A DNA stretch of 64,000 nucleotides from Thalassia testudinum (GCA_037157565.1 JAZHRO010000002.1:39266501-39330500); one strand, 5' to 3'. Positions 8,615 through 20,887 are shown, counted from the stretch's first letter. Numbers and translations are program-made. The notes: generated by a model from the letters alone, not told the origin.

Positions 8615-11420
8615 TGTTACAACCCGATTTTCGAATCCCTATAGGACACGAGACCGAACCGACTCGACTGATCCCAAGACCTAGTCATCCAATGAGAAAG
8701 TAACCAAAAAGCAGTAAAGTAAACCACATTCACCATGCTAAGCAACTAACAGTAACAAAAGTACAACAATAAAGAAGTAAAACTATTACAGTACACACCA
8801 CCACAACAGTAGAAAAGTAAATGGGTACTGGAGTATAATGTGCAGAACGAAAGAGTACAGAATACAAAGGTATAAGAAGCTACTCACTACTACAAACGAG
8901 TACAAAAAACTACAACTATTGGGCTCTACTGGGCCCAGCACCCTCTGCAGCCGTAGGCTCTGGCTGCTGAACACCTGGACCTGAAAAGGTTATGAGTACA
9001 AAACGTCAACAAACGCTGAGTAGAGTGGCAACCAACTATTAAAGCAGTAAAGGTGAACAGGTAGCTGTTGTTTTCCAATTTCTTTCTTTCTTTAACTGAT
9101 TATTCTTTCTTTCACTACTTGGTTTAATTATCAGGTCTCTTTCTTGATCTCGAATGTTTCTCGTGGGAACGATTTTGATTGCAGTCTTTTCCGAAGAGTA
9201 GAAGTTGCACGTGGTGCTCTCCTGGACGGGAGAGTCCTCCGTGGTGGTCCTACACCTAGTCAACCACCCCAAGGTCATGGACAAACGTAACGGTGACTAC
9301 GGCACAAGTGATAAGCGCACGGGTAGCTACCCCGCACTGGCACGTGGTCAATCGTTTTCATTAGCGGGTGCACCCAAAGCACAGCACGGAACCAATATAG
9401 GGCATAGCCCTCTCAGTAACAGGGGTCTAACCCCTAAGAACCAAATAGGGATCTCGCCCCTCCACAGTCTGAGCACTCTCGTCTGACTACCTTGGTTTGC
9501 CCAGTGGGCCTAACAAGTCGGTGCAGGGTGGCTAGCTGAACCCTGGGCCCCATGGGGTGGTTAGCTCTCCCCCTACACTAGTAGCTCTCCCCGGTACAGC
9601 GTACAGGAGGGCCACAGAGTCAATACAAAGTGGCTAATCCTAACCCCGAGTCCCAACACAAGGGCGGCTAGCTCTGCTCTGCACTAAACAGGGGGACAGT
9701 CGCTCTCCTTGGTACTTCGTACTCAAGGGCCAGCTCACTTCCCCACTCACATTCTCAGTTCCATTCCATTCATTTCCAAGAGCTCTACTCCTGATTCCCC
9801 GTAGGGTTCATGCTCATATTCCTCAGGCCATCCCAAACCAGGTTTCATCATTTCTATTTCCATTCTCAGGTTATACACATGCAAATTGTAATTCTATTCC
9901 ATATTCAGTTTATTCACAGATAGCTCGTGTTTTCAACATTCACATTTCCATTTTCAAATTATATACATGCAGCTCATAGTATGTCATTTAACGTAAACGA
10001 CAGGAATCCACATGCAACAGTTTGCTAGCACAAGTACTTTACATCTCACATGTAGCTGTTATTTATTTACATGCAATTGTTATCTATCTACTCATTCAAG
10101 ACTGCAATTCAATCATCCATTACAGACATTTTAAGTATTTCTCGTCCTAGGATTCATGCCATATCCTAGGTCCTAATCATTCATTCCACACATGCATTTT
10201 AGTTTCAATTAAATTAAGGGGAAGCCACTCTACCAATAAACCCAGGAGTAATGGGGTCTTGAACGGCAGGCTCACGTGCCTCAGCAAGCCCCGAACCTGC
10301 AACGGAACGAGGTCCTATCACAAGGATCAAACACAAGAGAATGCTCAGAACAGTATAGAAAATATTCTAACAAGTAGAGGAATTCATACGGAAAGCATCG
10401 ATATCTTAATTGCGGAAATCGGACCTCAAACGGACCTTAAATGGATTAAAACAGGGATTCTAACTCAAATCAGACATCTGGAATAACTTCTAGACGTCTT
10501 AAAAGAGTACAGAGCTATACCTCAAGTCTTGCGCTACTCCTCAGACGTTCAGGAACTCCACTGGACTCTTTGGACCCAGTTCCAGATGTCCGACAACCTC
10601 TCCAGACGTCTGGAAGCGCTTCCCATTGTCTGGTCCCTCGCCCAGACGTCTGAAGTGAGTGGGAGGGCGTGTCCCGCGCCTTCCTGAAGCAACACCTGCG
10701 CAATCAACCGAAATCTTCTCAAAATGGTAAGGAACAGTGTTTCGGCAGAGCGGCCTGCATGGCCGTATCCGCAAGGAGACATACCTTCGCGAAGCCTCCT
10801 TCTTAGATGTCTGGCACCACCTCCAGACGTACGCACCGTCATCTGGCGGTCACTCCAGATGTCTGATTCTGGGAAAATCCCAGAACCGGAACCTGCCTTT
10901 GCCTTCTCGCGCCGCGCGTGGCCTCGCTGCTCCCTCTCACCTGCTGCTCCGGCTGCAGCAGTGTCGGGGAGGACCTCCCCGACGCACTCCTCCGCCTTAC
11001 ACACGCGCCGACCGGCCGTGGGATCACTGGCGAGCTCGCAAGCCTTCTCTCCTCTCCTTCTCACGCTGCTCCTCCTCTCCTCTCACGCCGCTCCTCTCCG
11101 TCGTTCATGGCTCTGCTGCTCTCGCTGGAGGAAGGAGGGAAGTGGCTGGAAATGGGGGTGGTGTGAGGGAGAGGAGGGGTTTATATAAGGGTGTGGGGTT
11201 AGGGTTTTCGTCGGGCGGAAGGGGAGAGAAGGAGAAGAAACAAGGGACATGTACTGTCTGCGCGCAGCACGCGCGCAAACGCGAGCTCGTACACGAAAAT
11301 TTCAATTTTTAGACATCTGGGAATGAGTCCAAACGTCTGACCCTCAATCCAGACGTCTTACCAGACATTTGACCTAAAGTACAAATGTCTTAAAAAGGCT
11401 TAATAACACGGGTCTTAACA
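8615..11420 (-). mobile_element. Inner solo LTR of 2.8 kb, flanked by TCTAT duplications
   Basis: The plus-strand ends are TGTTACAACC at 8615 and GGGTCTTAACA at 11420. TCTAT flanks both sides (8610-8614 and 11421-11425), proving an insertion reduced to one LTR. On the minus strand it starts TGTTAAGACCCGTG, like the LTRs of element G. It has a reversed TATA box (TTATATAAG on the plus strand near 11178), the dyad at 10867-10885, and a six-motif palindrome cluster with starts at 10542, 10563, 10583, 10603, 10623 and 10643 (21 then four times 20 bp). The length of 2806 bp is close to the full-length LTRs elsewhere in the window. Confidence 0.92.
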
Positions 11421-12057
11421 TCTATCGAACGTCCGAGGGTTCCGTCAAACGTTTGGAGATGCTCTCGGACGTCTGAAACTGCCTCGGTCCTCGCTCCGGC
11501 GCACCTCCCAATCTCTGACACATGCACATGCATTGTCAGGACTTGGCAGAGAAAATACGGGAAAACAAATCTCTACCATACGTCTCATATTACCTTCGAA
11601 CGTCCTCCTCGACGTCTGAAGGTCACTCTGGATGTCTGATTCCACGGAAAATGACTTCCGCAGAACCGTTCTGGGCTCTCCTCGCTGCCGAAGCTGCAGC
11701 AGAGCAACACAACGCCCTCTGCTTCTCCGCTCTCTCACCGGCTCCCTTCTCTCTACTCGCTCTCTCCCTCTCTGGCTCAGCTGCGACGGCGTGAGATGAA
11801 GAGGAGGAGGGGGTTTATAAAGGGAGAGGGGGTGAGGGGAACGGCGTAGGCGAGGGAGTGGTGCGGAGTGGGGAGGAGTGCGGGAGATGGCTGTCGCAGG
11901 GGAAGGAACGGTGAGGTGCGGGGTGAGGGAGAAAGGCTTGGTATGCGTTCGGTACATGCAGAAGAGAAAATGTATTTTCAGACGTCCAGCAATCTCTACA
12001 GACGTCTGGTGAACATTTCAGATATCTTAAACTACCAAAAGATGACGGGTCATTTCA
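11421..12057 (-). mobile_element. Outer solo LTR, 5' part (minus strand), with promoter region
   Basis: After the duplicated TCTAT the outer LTR resumes. Read on the minus strand it begins TGAAATGACCCGTC at 12057. It has a TATA box (TTTATAAAGG on the plus strand near 11812) and continues through a GC-rich leader. A degenerate form of the dyad lies near 11641-11663, and palindrome motifs lie at about 11600-11640 and 11978-12030. The flanking TATAT at 12058-12062 matches 6810-6814. Confidence 0.9.
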
Positions 12058-12582
12058 TATATCAATGTAAAATCGAAATGCACTCGTACAAATCACTGCG
12101 ATTATGTTTACAATCATTTTGTATCAATGTAAAAATCATCAAAATCTGATTTATATCAAGTTACATCGATACAAAATCATCAAAATCACCCTCCAACTCA
12201 TTTTACACTTATGTACTTTTGCTCAAAATCAGAAAACACCTATGTATCCATTAATTAACAAAGTGGTGCCCCTTTAAGTAAAATAGGACCTACTGTATAA
12301 TAGAATTCACATTACTTTTTAAATTTATTTACATTAAATGTCAGGTGTATGATGTAGATCGCATATGTGATCTGCTAAACGCGTTATATTCTATGTGTTG
12401 GTACATTTTGGCTAAAAAAAGTGCGACATTTCCTTTGTAACATGTGGCGCCTTCGATGCGTAGTCAATAACCTCAATAACGTCCAACCAGTTTCCAATGA
12501 TGACACCTCCAATTTAGGATCTCTCGGGAGATTTCTATTTAATGACATATAAGTTACTTGTATGTTAATTTGGAGCATATCC
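12058..12582. other. Intergenic, AT-rich; nothing recognised
   Basis: No coding region, hairpin or repeat of note was seen between the outer solo LTR and the LINE debris. A TTACATCGATACAAAATCATCAA-type phrase recurs loosely at 12110-12185. Confidence 0.4.
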
Positions 12583-12631
12583 TAAAGCTGCGCTTAGACA
12601 ATGCCACCCCTTTTCTTCACTTTTATTTATC
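12583..12631 (+). pseudogene. LINE reverse transcriptase fragment, left half of a split copy
   Basis: 49 bp encode ALRQCHPFSSLLFI, the LRQGDPLSP-like block of plant L1-type LINE RT. It is about 80% identical to 14138-14186. The next part of the same block (PIELLCR...) follows only at 13349, after an inserted retroposon. Confidence 0.65.
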
Positions 12632-13348
12632 TTTTTTTTTTTTTACTTTTAAAGAAAGATTTCATTAATTAGAGAAATAAATTACATGAACACACTCATT
12701 CTCCATAAAAGAATATATCTCTTAAGAATAGGAGTGACATAATACAATATGTAAACTAAAAATATTAGGTGTTTAAATCAATTTGCTTCTAAAATCATGT
12801 ATAGATCATGGTACATGCCATTGAATGGAGTTGGCGATTTGTGTGTGACTGGCAAAACCATTAAGTATGACATTGGTGAAATCTTGATTGTGGTAAGTCA
12901 GATTTTTTACATAACTCGTTACCACTAAAATAAACCATAAAGAAATAAAAGAAAAGAAAAAATAAAAACACAACAACAAAAAATCTGATGGAAGTGGAGA
13001 CGATGATGTAGAACGTTTTAACCTAACATAACCTCCAACACATGCCTTGAATAACGAGTGTCAATGTGGCTAGTTTGAAGGAATCGAAGAAGTCATCGAT
13101 GTTGAGCCTCACAGTGGTCACTCCAGAGCCCCATCCAAGCAGCAACAAGTGACGAGTAGCCACCGAAGGCCAACACGACCGCCAAGGAGAAGAAGCCCCT
13201 AGCGGCAGCTCACCCCACAACGAGATGAGCCCTGCTGACACCCAACTCGCACGCACCTTAGTAGATGATGCACAAATGAAGCTGCTGAATAGATGGATGA
13301 GGTGGAAAAGGGGTTGCATGGTGACAGCATAGGCTAGAAAGTGGTTGC
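12632..13348 (-). mobile_element. Non-LTR retroposon (minus strand), poly(A)-ended, inserted in the LINE fragment
   Basis: The insert begins on the plus strand with a run of 12-13 T, that is, a poly(A) tail on the minus strand. The AATGAAATCTTT phrase just inside it also appears, in variant form, at the 3' ends of the retroposons at 19320-20110 and 52545-53455. Read on the minus strand the body starts GC-rich (about 13340-13020) and becomes AT-rich toward the tail. A 109-codon frame at 13352-13023 on the minus strand has no recognised domain. Target duplication is not clear. Confidence 0.55.
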
Positions 13349-13593
13349 CCATTGAACTTTTATGTAGACTTATTAAGAGAAATACTTCAATTAGTCTTCT
13401 TAAAGGGATTCAATTATCTACCAAAGCACCTAGATTGCATATCATGACTTATGCAAATGATATTATTTATGGTCATAGGAGAAGCTATCGAGGAAGAAGG
13501 TAATCATATTATTCATATTATTAATATTTACCGTAGAATATCAGGTTAGAAAGTCAATTTTAGTATATCTTTCATTCTATTTGATAATGGATC
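13349..13593 (+). pseudogene. LINE reverse transcriptase fragment (YAND block), right half of the split copy
   Basis: The sequence matches 14190-14418 closely. It encodes the stretch from PIELLCR to the catalytic-type YAN(D/DD) motif, here read as TYANDI, then decays through frameshifts. It joins 12583-12631 across the inserted retroposon. Confidence 0.65.
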
Positions 13594-13880
13594 CTATTGA
13601 AGTAAAACATTTTAGGCTTATAAGTTGTTGGCAAACAATGGGTATAAAATCATTGCAAAAATTTTTGCCAATAAAACGAAGAAGCCCCACTTTATCTCTA
13701 AATTTTAGTCAAGCTTTTTGAAAGACAAATAAATAATGAATCCTATTGAAGTAAAAGATTTTAGGCCTATAAATTTGGCAAACATGGGTATTTAATCGTT
13801 GCAAAATTTTTGTCAAAAGAATGATGCTTCCCTGTTTTATCTCTAAATTTCGGTCAAGCTTTTTGAAAGACAAATACATT
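13594..13880 (+). repeat. Tandem direct duplication of a LINE RT N-terminal segment
   Basis: Two copies of about 135-140 bp (13594-13734 and 13740-13880) share the phrase TCCTATTGAAGTAAAA and end in AAGCTTTTTGAAAGACAAATA. Both encode the DFRPINLAN-like block that opens LINE RT. The second copy leads into the longer RT frame downstream. Confidence 0.7.
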
Positions 13881-14664
13881 GTAGACAATATCATCATTGT
13901 TAGAAACATTATTCATCTTTTCAAAAAGAGGAATAGAAGGAAGAAGAATAGGAATCACACGGCTATTAAGTTAGATATGGAAAAATCCTTTCATAAGATA
14001 AGTTGGGAATTAATTAGAGATTTATTAAAACAATTGAAATTTCTTGGTAGTTTTATAAAATTTGTTGGAATTGCATTTCAACTGTTTCTTACTTTCTTTT
14101 GATAAATGGTTCACCTCATGAAAAGATAATTCCAAAAGTTGCACTGAGACAGTGTTGTCCCCTTTCTTCATTTTTATTCATCTTGCCCATTGAACTTTTA
14201 TGTAGACCTATTAAGAGAAATGCTTCAATTAGTCTTCTTAAACAGATTTAGTTATCCAACAAAGTACCTAGATTGCATATCCTGCCTTATGCAAATGATA
14301 CTATTATCATGGGAGAGGCTACAGAGGAAGAAGCTACATTTATTATTCATATAATTGATACCTATTGTAGGAAAGTTAATTTTATAAGTAAAGCTTCCAT
14401 TCTATTTGATAATGGATGCAGTGACCAAATCATCCAAAAAAATAAAAAACATAGTCAGTATTGAAGATGTTTTTAACCAAGATGTGTATCTTTGAGCATT
14501 GGTCACTAGGGGAAATATCAAATATCTTTGTGAAGAAAAGATCATTGACAAAAGGGAAACAATTCTTCAAGGTTGGAAAGCAAATGCTTTCTTATAGGTT
14601 GAGAGAATTGTACCAATTAAGCCTACTTTATCTTTAATTTTGATATATTTGATGTCCTCTTTGT
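13735..14664 (+). pseudogene. Plant L1-type LINE reverse transcriptase, pseudogene
   Basis: In order along the strand: a DFRPINLAN block (about 13755), an IIAK-like segment, TAIKLDMEKSFHKISW (about 13960-14010, the ALKLDMEKAYDRVSW block of LINE RT), FLINGSPHEKIIPKVALRQCCPLS (about 14098-14160), YANDTII (about 14290, a changed form of YADD) and a GWKANAFL...IPTYLMSSL-like end (about 14570-14660). Several frameshifts and stops break the frame. The Asp-Asp pair of the catalytic motif is Asn-Asp here. It stops at about 14664 where copia sequence begins, and LINE C-terminal coding resumes near 16940, so one LINE copy was probably split by the copia element. Confidence 0.78.
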
Positions 14665-16569
14665 TGCCCATTCCACATATTGCCCATTCCACAAACAATA
14701 ACTACACATATACCTCAAAATACTTCTATTCCACATTCAATTCCTCAAACTCAAGGGCAATCATCTCCACAAAACGGTAACCATTCTCCTCAAATAATGC
14801 CTATTTTACCTACCACTACAAGTTCAATCATAACCAATGCAGATATAGTAGATAATAGTGCTTCAGAAAGTGCTTCTACTTCTTCACATTTAATACTTGC
14901 AGTAACAGATATATCAGATATTGAACCAATCACCTCTTGTACACATTCTATGGTGACTTGCTCTATGCATGGTATTATAAAGAAAAAGGCTTATACTGCC
15001 TCTCTTCATCTACTCCCTCAACATTTGCATATTTTATATGAGCAACGAGAGCCAACTTCTTTTACTTAAGCCAATAAATTGTACATTGGCAACGAGTGAT
15101 GGCAGAAGAGTTCATTGCACTTCAAAAAAATCAGACATGGAGTCTTGTGCCACACAATTCTTCAATGAATCTTATTGGCAAGAAATGGGTATACAAAATT
15201 AAAAGGAAACCTGATGGTTCTATAGACTGATATAAAGCATGTTTAGTTGCTAAAGGCTTTCATCAAGTTGAAGGCTTGGATTATCTTGAAACCTTTAGTC
15301 CAGTAGTCAAGCCAACTATAATTAGACTTCTGTTAAGTCTAGCACTTACGTATAAATGGTTTATTTCCCAACTGGATATACACAATGCATTTCTACATGG
15401 AGTTCTTACAGAGTATGTATATTTGCTACAACCACAAGGATTTATTCATTTAGAATTTCCACAACATGTTTGTAAACTTAATAAATCCTTGTATGGATTA
15501 AAGCAGGCACCGCATGCTTGATTTCAGCATCTCACTTCCTTTCTTACTCCTCTTGGCTTTAGCAATTCAAAAATTGACACCTCACTCTATATTCAAAGGA
15601 CTGATGATTTTGTCCAATACCTTTTGATTTATGTAGATGATATATTGTTGATTAGTTCCAAGAAGGCTCCAATGGATTCATTACTAGCAACACTCAAGTC
15701 TGAATTTCCTATCAGAGATCTTGTTTTTCCAAGTTATTTTCTTGGTCTTGAAGTTGTTCACAATACAAAAGGTTTACACCTCTCTCAGCAAAAATATCTT
15801 GCTAATCTCTTAATACATTTTCATTTTGATGGTCTTAAACCAATAAAAACACCTATGGTTATTAATAATGCTAAAAAGTTGACAGATGTTACCATGTATA
15901 GACAAATTTTGGGAAGTCTACAATATGCTCCATTCACTAGGCCAGATTTGTCCTTTGCTGTAAATAAATTTTCATAGTTCATGCATAAGCCAACTGTGTT
16001 ACATTTTGAAGCACTAAAACACTTACTGTGATATGTTAAAGGAACTCTTACACATGGTATTTTTTATACCTCAGATGTTCCTTTATCTATTCAAGCCTAT
16101 TCAGATTCATATTGGGAAAGTTGTGGTATTGATAGGAGATCCACTTCAGGCTTTGTAATTTACATTGGTACAAATCCAATCTCATGAAGTTCAAAGAAGC
16201 AATCAAGTGTGGCTCATTCATCTACAGAAGTTGAGTACAAAGCAATAGCAAATACAACAACTGAATTAGTTTGGTTGACTTCTTTACTAAATGAACTTGG
16301 TCTTTTTCTTCGAACTCCAACACTTTGGTGTGATAACAATGGAGCTACTTACATGACATTGAACCCAATTTTCCATGCCAGAACTAAACATATAGAAATT
16401 GATTACCACTTTGTCAAAGAACTTGTGCCCAAGAAGCAACGCTCAATCAAATTTCTTTCTACAAAGGACCAGGTTGCAGATGTATTAACAAAATCGATTT
16501 TTACTACTATTTTTCAGAAGTTTAGAAGCTAACCTCAGGTCGTTCCATGGCCTTGTGTTTAAGAGGGGG
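14665..16569 (+). pseudogene. Ty1/copia pol remnant (RT and RNase H), pseudogene
   Basis: A linker frame rich in Pro, Thr and Ser (14680-15069) leads after a frameshift into copia RT. The blocks are NQTWSLVPH, GKKWVYKIKRKPDGS (about 15180), [25 protein letters not shown] (about 15370), [19 protein letters not shown] (about 15630, intact catalytic YVDD) and RNase H with STSGFVIYIG, SSTEVEYKA and ARTKHIEIDYHFVKE (to about 16430). From about 15100 on it stays in one frame, with stops at 15228, 15522 and 15975, and two or more further on. Each is explained by a C-to-T or G-to-A change in an Arg, Trp or Gln codon. Gag, protease, integrase and the 5' LTR are missing. Confidence 0.88.
16561..16569 (+). 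other. Polypurine tract of the copia element
   Basis: AAGAGGGGG lies directly before the LTR start TGTTGGAAGC, in the position where plus-strand priming occurs in copia elements. Confidence 0.8.
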
Positions 16570-16930
16570 TGTTGGAAGCTAAACCTATTGTAATAACAAA
16601 CTAAGAGAGTGGTGTGAGCTGGCATGTGTGAGCTGGCAATATTCTGTTGTAACAGACTTCCTATAGAAGTCTATAAATAAGACACTATAAAGCTTCAGCT
16701 TAATAAAAAAAAAAAACTCTACTCATTTCTTGTCTAATCTCTTTCTCTGCTCTCTGTTCTTCTGTTTCATCTAACTCAAGACTCTTGGCTAGTGATGAAG
16801 ATAGCCTCCAGTAAGATTGATTAGCTACAACAGAAATTCTGGTCGGGTGAGTTCGAGAATTTGCTGAAATTTCATGCAGTTGCTTAGGATAAAACCACTC
16901 TTCCAAAACACTTGTGTGATCTTGCAATCA
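16570..16930 (+). mobile_element. 3' LTR of the copia element
   Basis: It starts TGTTGGAAGC after the polypurine tract and has a TATA-like CTATAAATAAG near 16670 followed by a pyrimidine-rich leader. LINE coding resumes within about 20 bp after 16930. The right end is set at CA (16929-16930) because the flank changes there, but the boundary and the duplication are not proven. Confidence 0.65.
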
Positions 16931-17960
16931 GGAAATCCACTATCTAAAATATGGCACTCATCATGAAATTTGGTTGGAGACTTATTCAAGGAAATAGCTT
17001 ACTATTCTATTATATTATGAAAGGCATCTACTTTCCTAGTTGCAGCTTTTGGGAAGCAAGGGTACAATCTCATCTTATGCCTTTTAAAAAGTTGTCACTT
17101 CTATTTGAAGTTTATTATGTAAAGGATCTATAAGGAAGATTGGCAGGGGGTACTCAACAAATATAATTGGGTTCCTAGACTGAATTAGCCCATTTATCCT
17201 AAAAATGCCAATGCTCTCAAACATTCCAATGTTAAAGAACTAATCAATGAAGACATCAGGACTTGATAGAATGAAGAAATTGACAAATGTTTTTCGGAAC
17301 GTATTGCTTTGGCAATTTAAATCATTTATCTGTTTAGGGCCTCTTATACTTTGGCAATAGGAGTTAATTGCCTAAAGTTTTGAAAACACGATGATTGTTA
17401 TTGTACATTTTGTTCTAGCTACATTGAATCTTCCTCACACTTACTCTTTGAATGCTCTTTCTCAAGAGCTCTTTGGTTTTCCTTTGGATTTAGAGCAAAG
17501 CACTCTTTCAATGCTTTTAGTGTTGAAATTATTGCTAAAGTCAAAATTGAGAAATGGGCTAATGATGCTATCATTATTCTATGTGCCATTTGGAGCTTCA
17601 AGTGCAAAGTAAAGTTGAGCATTTTTATTATTTGTAATTTAGTTCTAAATTTGGCCAAGTTTTACGATGCTCAATTTGATGCTATTGTAGATAGAAATGA
17701 GTCTTACTCTATGCAGAAAAATGCCAGTCATAGTCTTGAACGGCTTCATATTTTTAAATTCAAAGTTTATATTGACGTTATTGTGTCAGGTCAGTTTTTA
17801 GTTGGAGCTGCTATTTGCTTACCTGAGGTCCAACAGTTTGAAAGGATGCCTCCTTTTCTAATATGTGTGATTCTATTTGGTTTCAGGTCCTAATATTAGA
17901 TGTATTTGTTGAAATTTTGTCTAATATTCATGATGGCATAGACCTACTGCATCATAACCA
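16931..17960 (+). pseudogene. LINE C-terminal part (zf-RVT region), pseudogene
   Basis: ALIMKFGWRLIQGNSL and YFPSCSFWEARV (16951-17070) match the segment after RT in plant LINEs (the NLALLMKWGWRL type). Further on, in another frame starting at 17402, CTFCSSYIESSSHLLFECSF and ALWF form the zinc-binding zf-RVT motif (C-x2-C, then H-x5-C). Several frameshifts separate the blocks. Beyond about 17750 the reading becomes uncertain; an RNase H-like tail could not be confirmed. Same strand and order as the RT fragment at 13735-14664, so probably the same LINE insertion. Confidence 0.75.
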
Positions 17961-19319
17961 TATTCTTTTTTCATCTAGGTACATTTTCCAAAAGAATGGA
18001 CAATTACCCAATTCCACTCTTTTTTCCTTTGATTAGGTTTGCTTTAAGCAAGAAGGTACAAATCAATTCTCATAAAAAAGGTATTTCGGTTTAATGTTAA
18101 ATAAGACTAAATTTAGAAAACTGAAACATAGATAACCTAACCAATGTCATCCCACAAGCCAAAGTCTAGCTTAACCATTCTTCTAGGTTCATACATTTCA
18201 CATTGCAAGTGTCCAAATGAATGGGAGATTTAGGGGGTGCTTGAGGTGGGGGGAAACAACTTTTATAAGGAGTTTGAATAAACAAGGGCAAGACCCACTA
18301 CCCATATGTGACCTATTTGGTCGAAAAAGGATGATTGGTTTTCAGGTATAGGGGATCCTATATCTCTAAACTATCGCCCCAACATGACATAAGCAGACCT
18401 TCCACAACACATATTCAAGCGTAGTTGTTTGAATGACGTTTGTCCACAAACAAACATGCTACATTCAAGTAGATTTCACAATATCAATGCTATTTATCTT
18501 TGTTTGAGCTTCATACATTGCACATTCACTTTGTATCTTTTACTATTCTCCCTTCTTTTCAAAGAACGTACTCTCTTAATCAAATCAGCATCCCTTTGAG
18601 AAAATGACAACATTTTTGTATCCTTCATTCCTTATCAGACTTATTGTTTATAATGTCTTCACAAGCAAATCCAAAAGCATGCTCCCAAATATATCTTTCT
18701 GTGTTGGTATGTCATATTTGTACAAAAAACATGTCTTAAGCTATGCAATAACCATATACTTCATCACATCAACATAGATGTCTATATAAATTGATTTTTG
18801 ACATATTATTTCTAATGTAGACAGACATGATGATTTGTCTTGGTAGTGGTCTTCTTCCTCTTCCATAAAATTAAATACCTCGTTAGAAATTCTATCTTGG
18901 GGTATGTCCACTTTAATATGGCAGGTTTGCTATCCATGTATCGATAAAAAAACTTAATAAAGTGTGGGATAGTCTGTCAACTTTTTGTTAGATTTATACA
19001 TTCAATCAATTTGACTAATCATTATTTTAGCTCCTCCAAGAAAGTGTTGGCTACAAATTGATTCTAATGAAGGCATTGCATATTTAGAATCTTTCACAAA
19101 GAAAGGATGCAATTGGTGAAAACATACAATGAACATTATCCACGTATTCTCTCGCATTTCTCAACAAATCTAATATGTTACATTATTCTAAGGGATTATT
19201 GTATTCTACGTAACGAAGAACTTATCATTTTGAATTCTTAGGCTCAGGAATTCCTTTTTAACTTCAGTGACACAAACCTTGCAAAATAGAGCGCTCCCCC
19301 TGTTCCCTTTCTTCTTTGT
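17961..19319. other. Unassigned sequence
   Basis: No credible gene. On the minus strand between about 19140 and 18500 the composition hints at a decayed coding region, but it has many stops and no domain I can name. No LTR end or terminal inverted repeat was found. Confidence 0.35.
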
Positions 19320-20110
19320 CAGTGAATGCGTCTGTACGAGCCCCGATCGACCTCCGGAGGTTGATCGGGACCCCCCTCTTACCGGATGATCCTCTCCTCC
19401 TCCTAGATCTTGCTACCATCATCGAGCTTGACATGCATGGTCCCTAGTGACCGAAAGCGGTCGAACGCAAGTGAGGATGCGGAGGCACAACGGCTAGTTT
19501 TCTTCCTCAGTAGGCTCGTGCGACTGTTGGAGGGTGCTTCCCTTTCGTCGAGCAACGTGTGCAACGTTGATCGAGGAGGGAGCTACGTGTGTCGGTGTGT
19601 TCGCTCAGTTTCACGTGTCGGTCGCGAGTTACTGTGGTTGTGTGTTTTGTTCATTGGTTGTGGCTTGATCTTTGTTTTTTCTTATTTTTATAGTATAGTT
19701 TAAATTTTGTTAGGAATCTTGTGTGACCCTGTACTTTTTACAATCGAGACTCTGACGTCTGTTAGTAGTCGATTTCGACCTTAGAGTCGTCTTATTTCGA
19801 CTATCTCGTTTGCACATTTCTTCAAGATTATTCTCGTTGCGCATGTCATATATATGAGCGTGGGGTCACTCTTCTTCTGAGAGGTCATCCAATTCCTTAT
19901 CGCAGGACACTTTCTTTTTCTTCTTCCTTTTCTTTTTTCTTGTCTTTGTTTTTATTGAATTTTGGCCTCCCTCGTGTCTACGGGGCGCAACCTCTCCCTC
20001 TTGTGGGAGTAAGGATTTTCTCTTCCTCTTCTTCCCAGTTGAGATGCGTCATTTTGTATCGAGTAATTTTCCTTTTTAATGAAATTATCCTTTAGAAAAG
20101 AAAAACTTAA
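19320..20110 (+). mobile_element. Non-LTR retroposon copy (plus strand)
   Basis: The segment starts GC-rich (about 19320-19620, with CGATCGACCTCCGGAGG) and turns AT-rich. It ends with TTTTTAATGAAATTATCC and an A-rich tail near 20107. From about 19690 it aligns with the reverse complement of 52545-52930: TTTAAATTTTGTTAGGAATC, TCGATTTCGACCTTAGAGTCG and GAGCGTGGGGTC each have a clear counterpart. Two copies in opposite orientation with the same A-rich end support retroposition. A 97-codon frame at 19410-19703 has no known domain. Confidence 0.6.
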
Positions 20111-20887
20111 GTGACACCATGAAAGTTTTTTCCATTCTTTTAGTTGATTTATTAATTGGATTTCACTCGTCTCACAATTAGGAACTCATAATTGGCTTAG
20201 TCGATAATGATCTTGGAGGAGATCTCTACGTGATGACAAATAAGTTTTCGTATATTAATTTGAAACAAATAGAGATCGTTGCTCTTTTTTGATAGAAAGA
20301 TTACAGTCGGACGGTAATCCAGATAAAAAAACACAAGTACAAGAGTGTTTAAAAGGGACAATCAAAACTATTATAATGTAAAACCTTTGGAAATTACCAG
20401 TCCTAACATGCTTATGGAACCCACTGGATACCGATACATTTTGCATCCGCAAAAGGCAACAAATCTCAGTTTCCTGTACACAAGACGTCACGTGCTTCCT
20501 GTCTTAAAGTAACGAGACAATGGGAAATTTAAAAATAGCAGAAAACACCCCAGTCTCCCTTTATCTTATTTTATGGTACGATACCAAGGATTTAAAAATT
20601 ATAACAATCAACGAACCGATTAAGTATTGGTTTTAATTTTTTGTGGTTGCATTATTGATTTGAATTGGTAGAATCGGTGATGATGTTATTATTAGAATTG
20701 AATTAAAAAAATCAGATCAATTATGTTTAGGTTTAGTTTGTATTTATCCAATCGAAATGAACTTGATTAAATCAAAATTTAATATATAAAAATTAAAATA
20801 TAACTATCACCAAATGTTAATTTGAATATGAAATATCCCATCACACTAAAATATCAAAATACAAATACAAAATCAACCTAAGTGTCA
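20111..20887. other. Unassigned AT-rich sequence
   Basis: No coding region or repeat structure that I can support. It ends where LTR sequence begins abruptly at 20888. Confidence 0.4.

Noticed and set aside
13023..13352. Hydrophobic 109-codon frame on the minus strand
   Set aside because: Falls wholly in the retroposon insert, with no domain and no counterpart in the sister copies.
18500..19140. Possible decayed protein gene on the minus strand
   Set aside because: Composition hints at coding but stops are frequent and no motif could be named.
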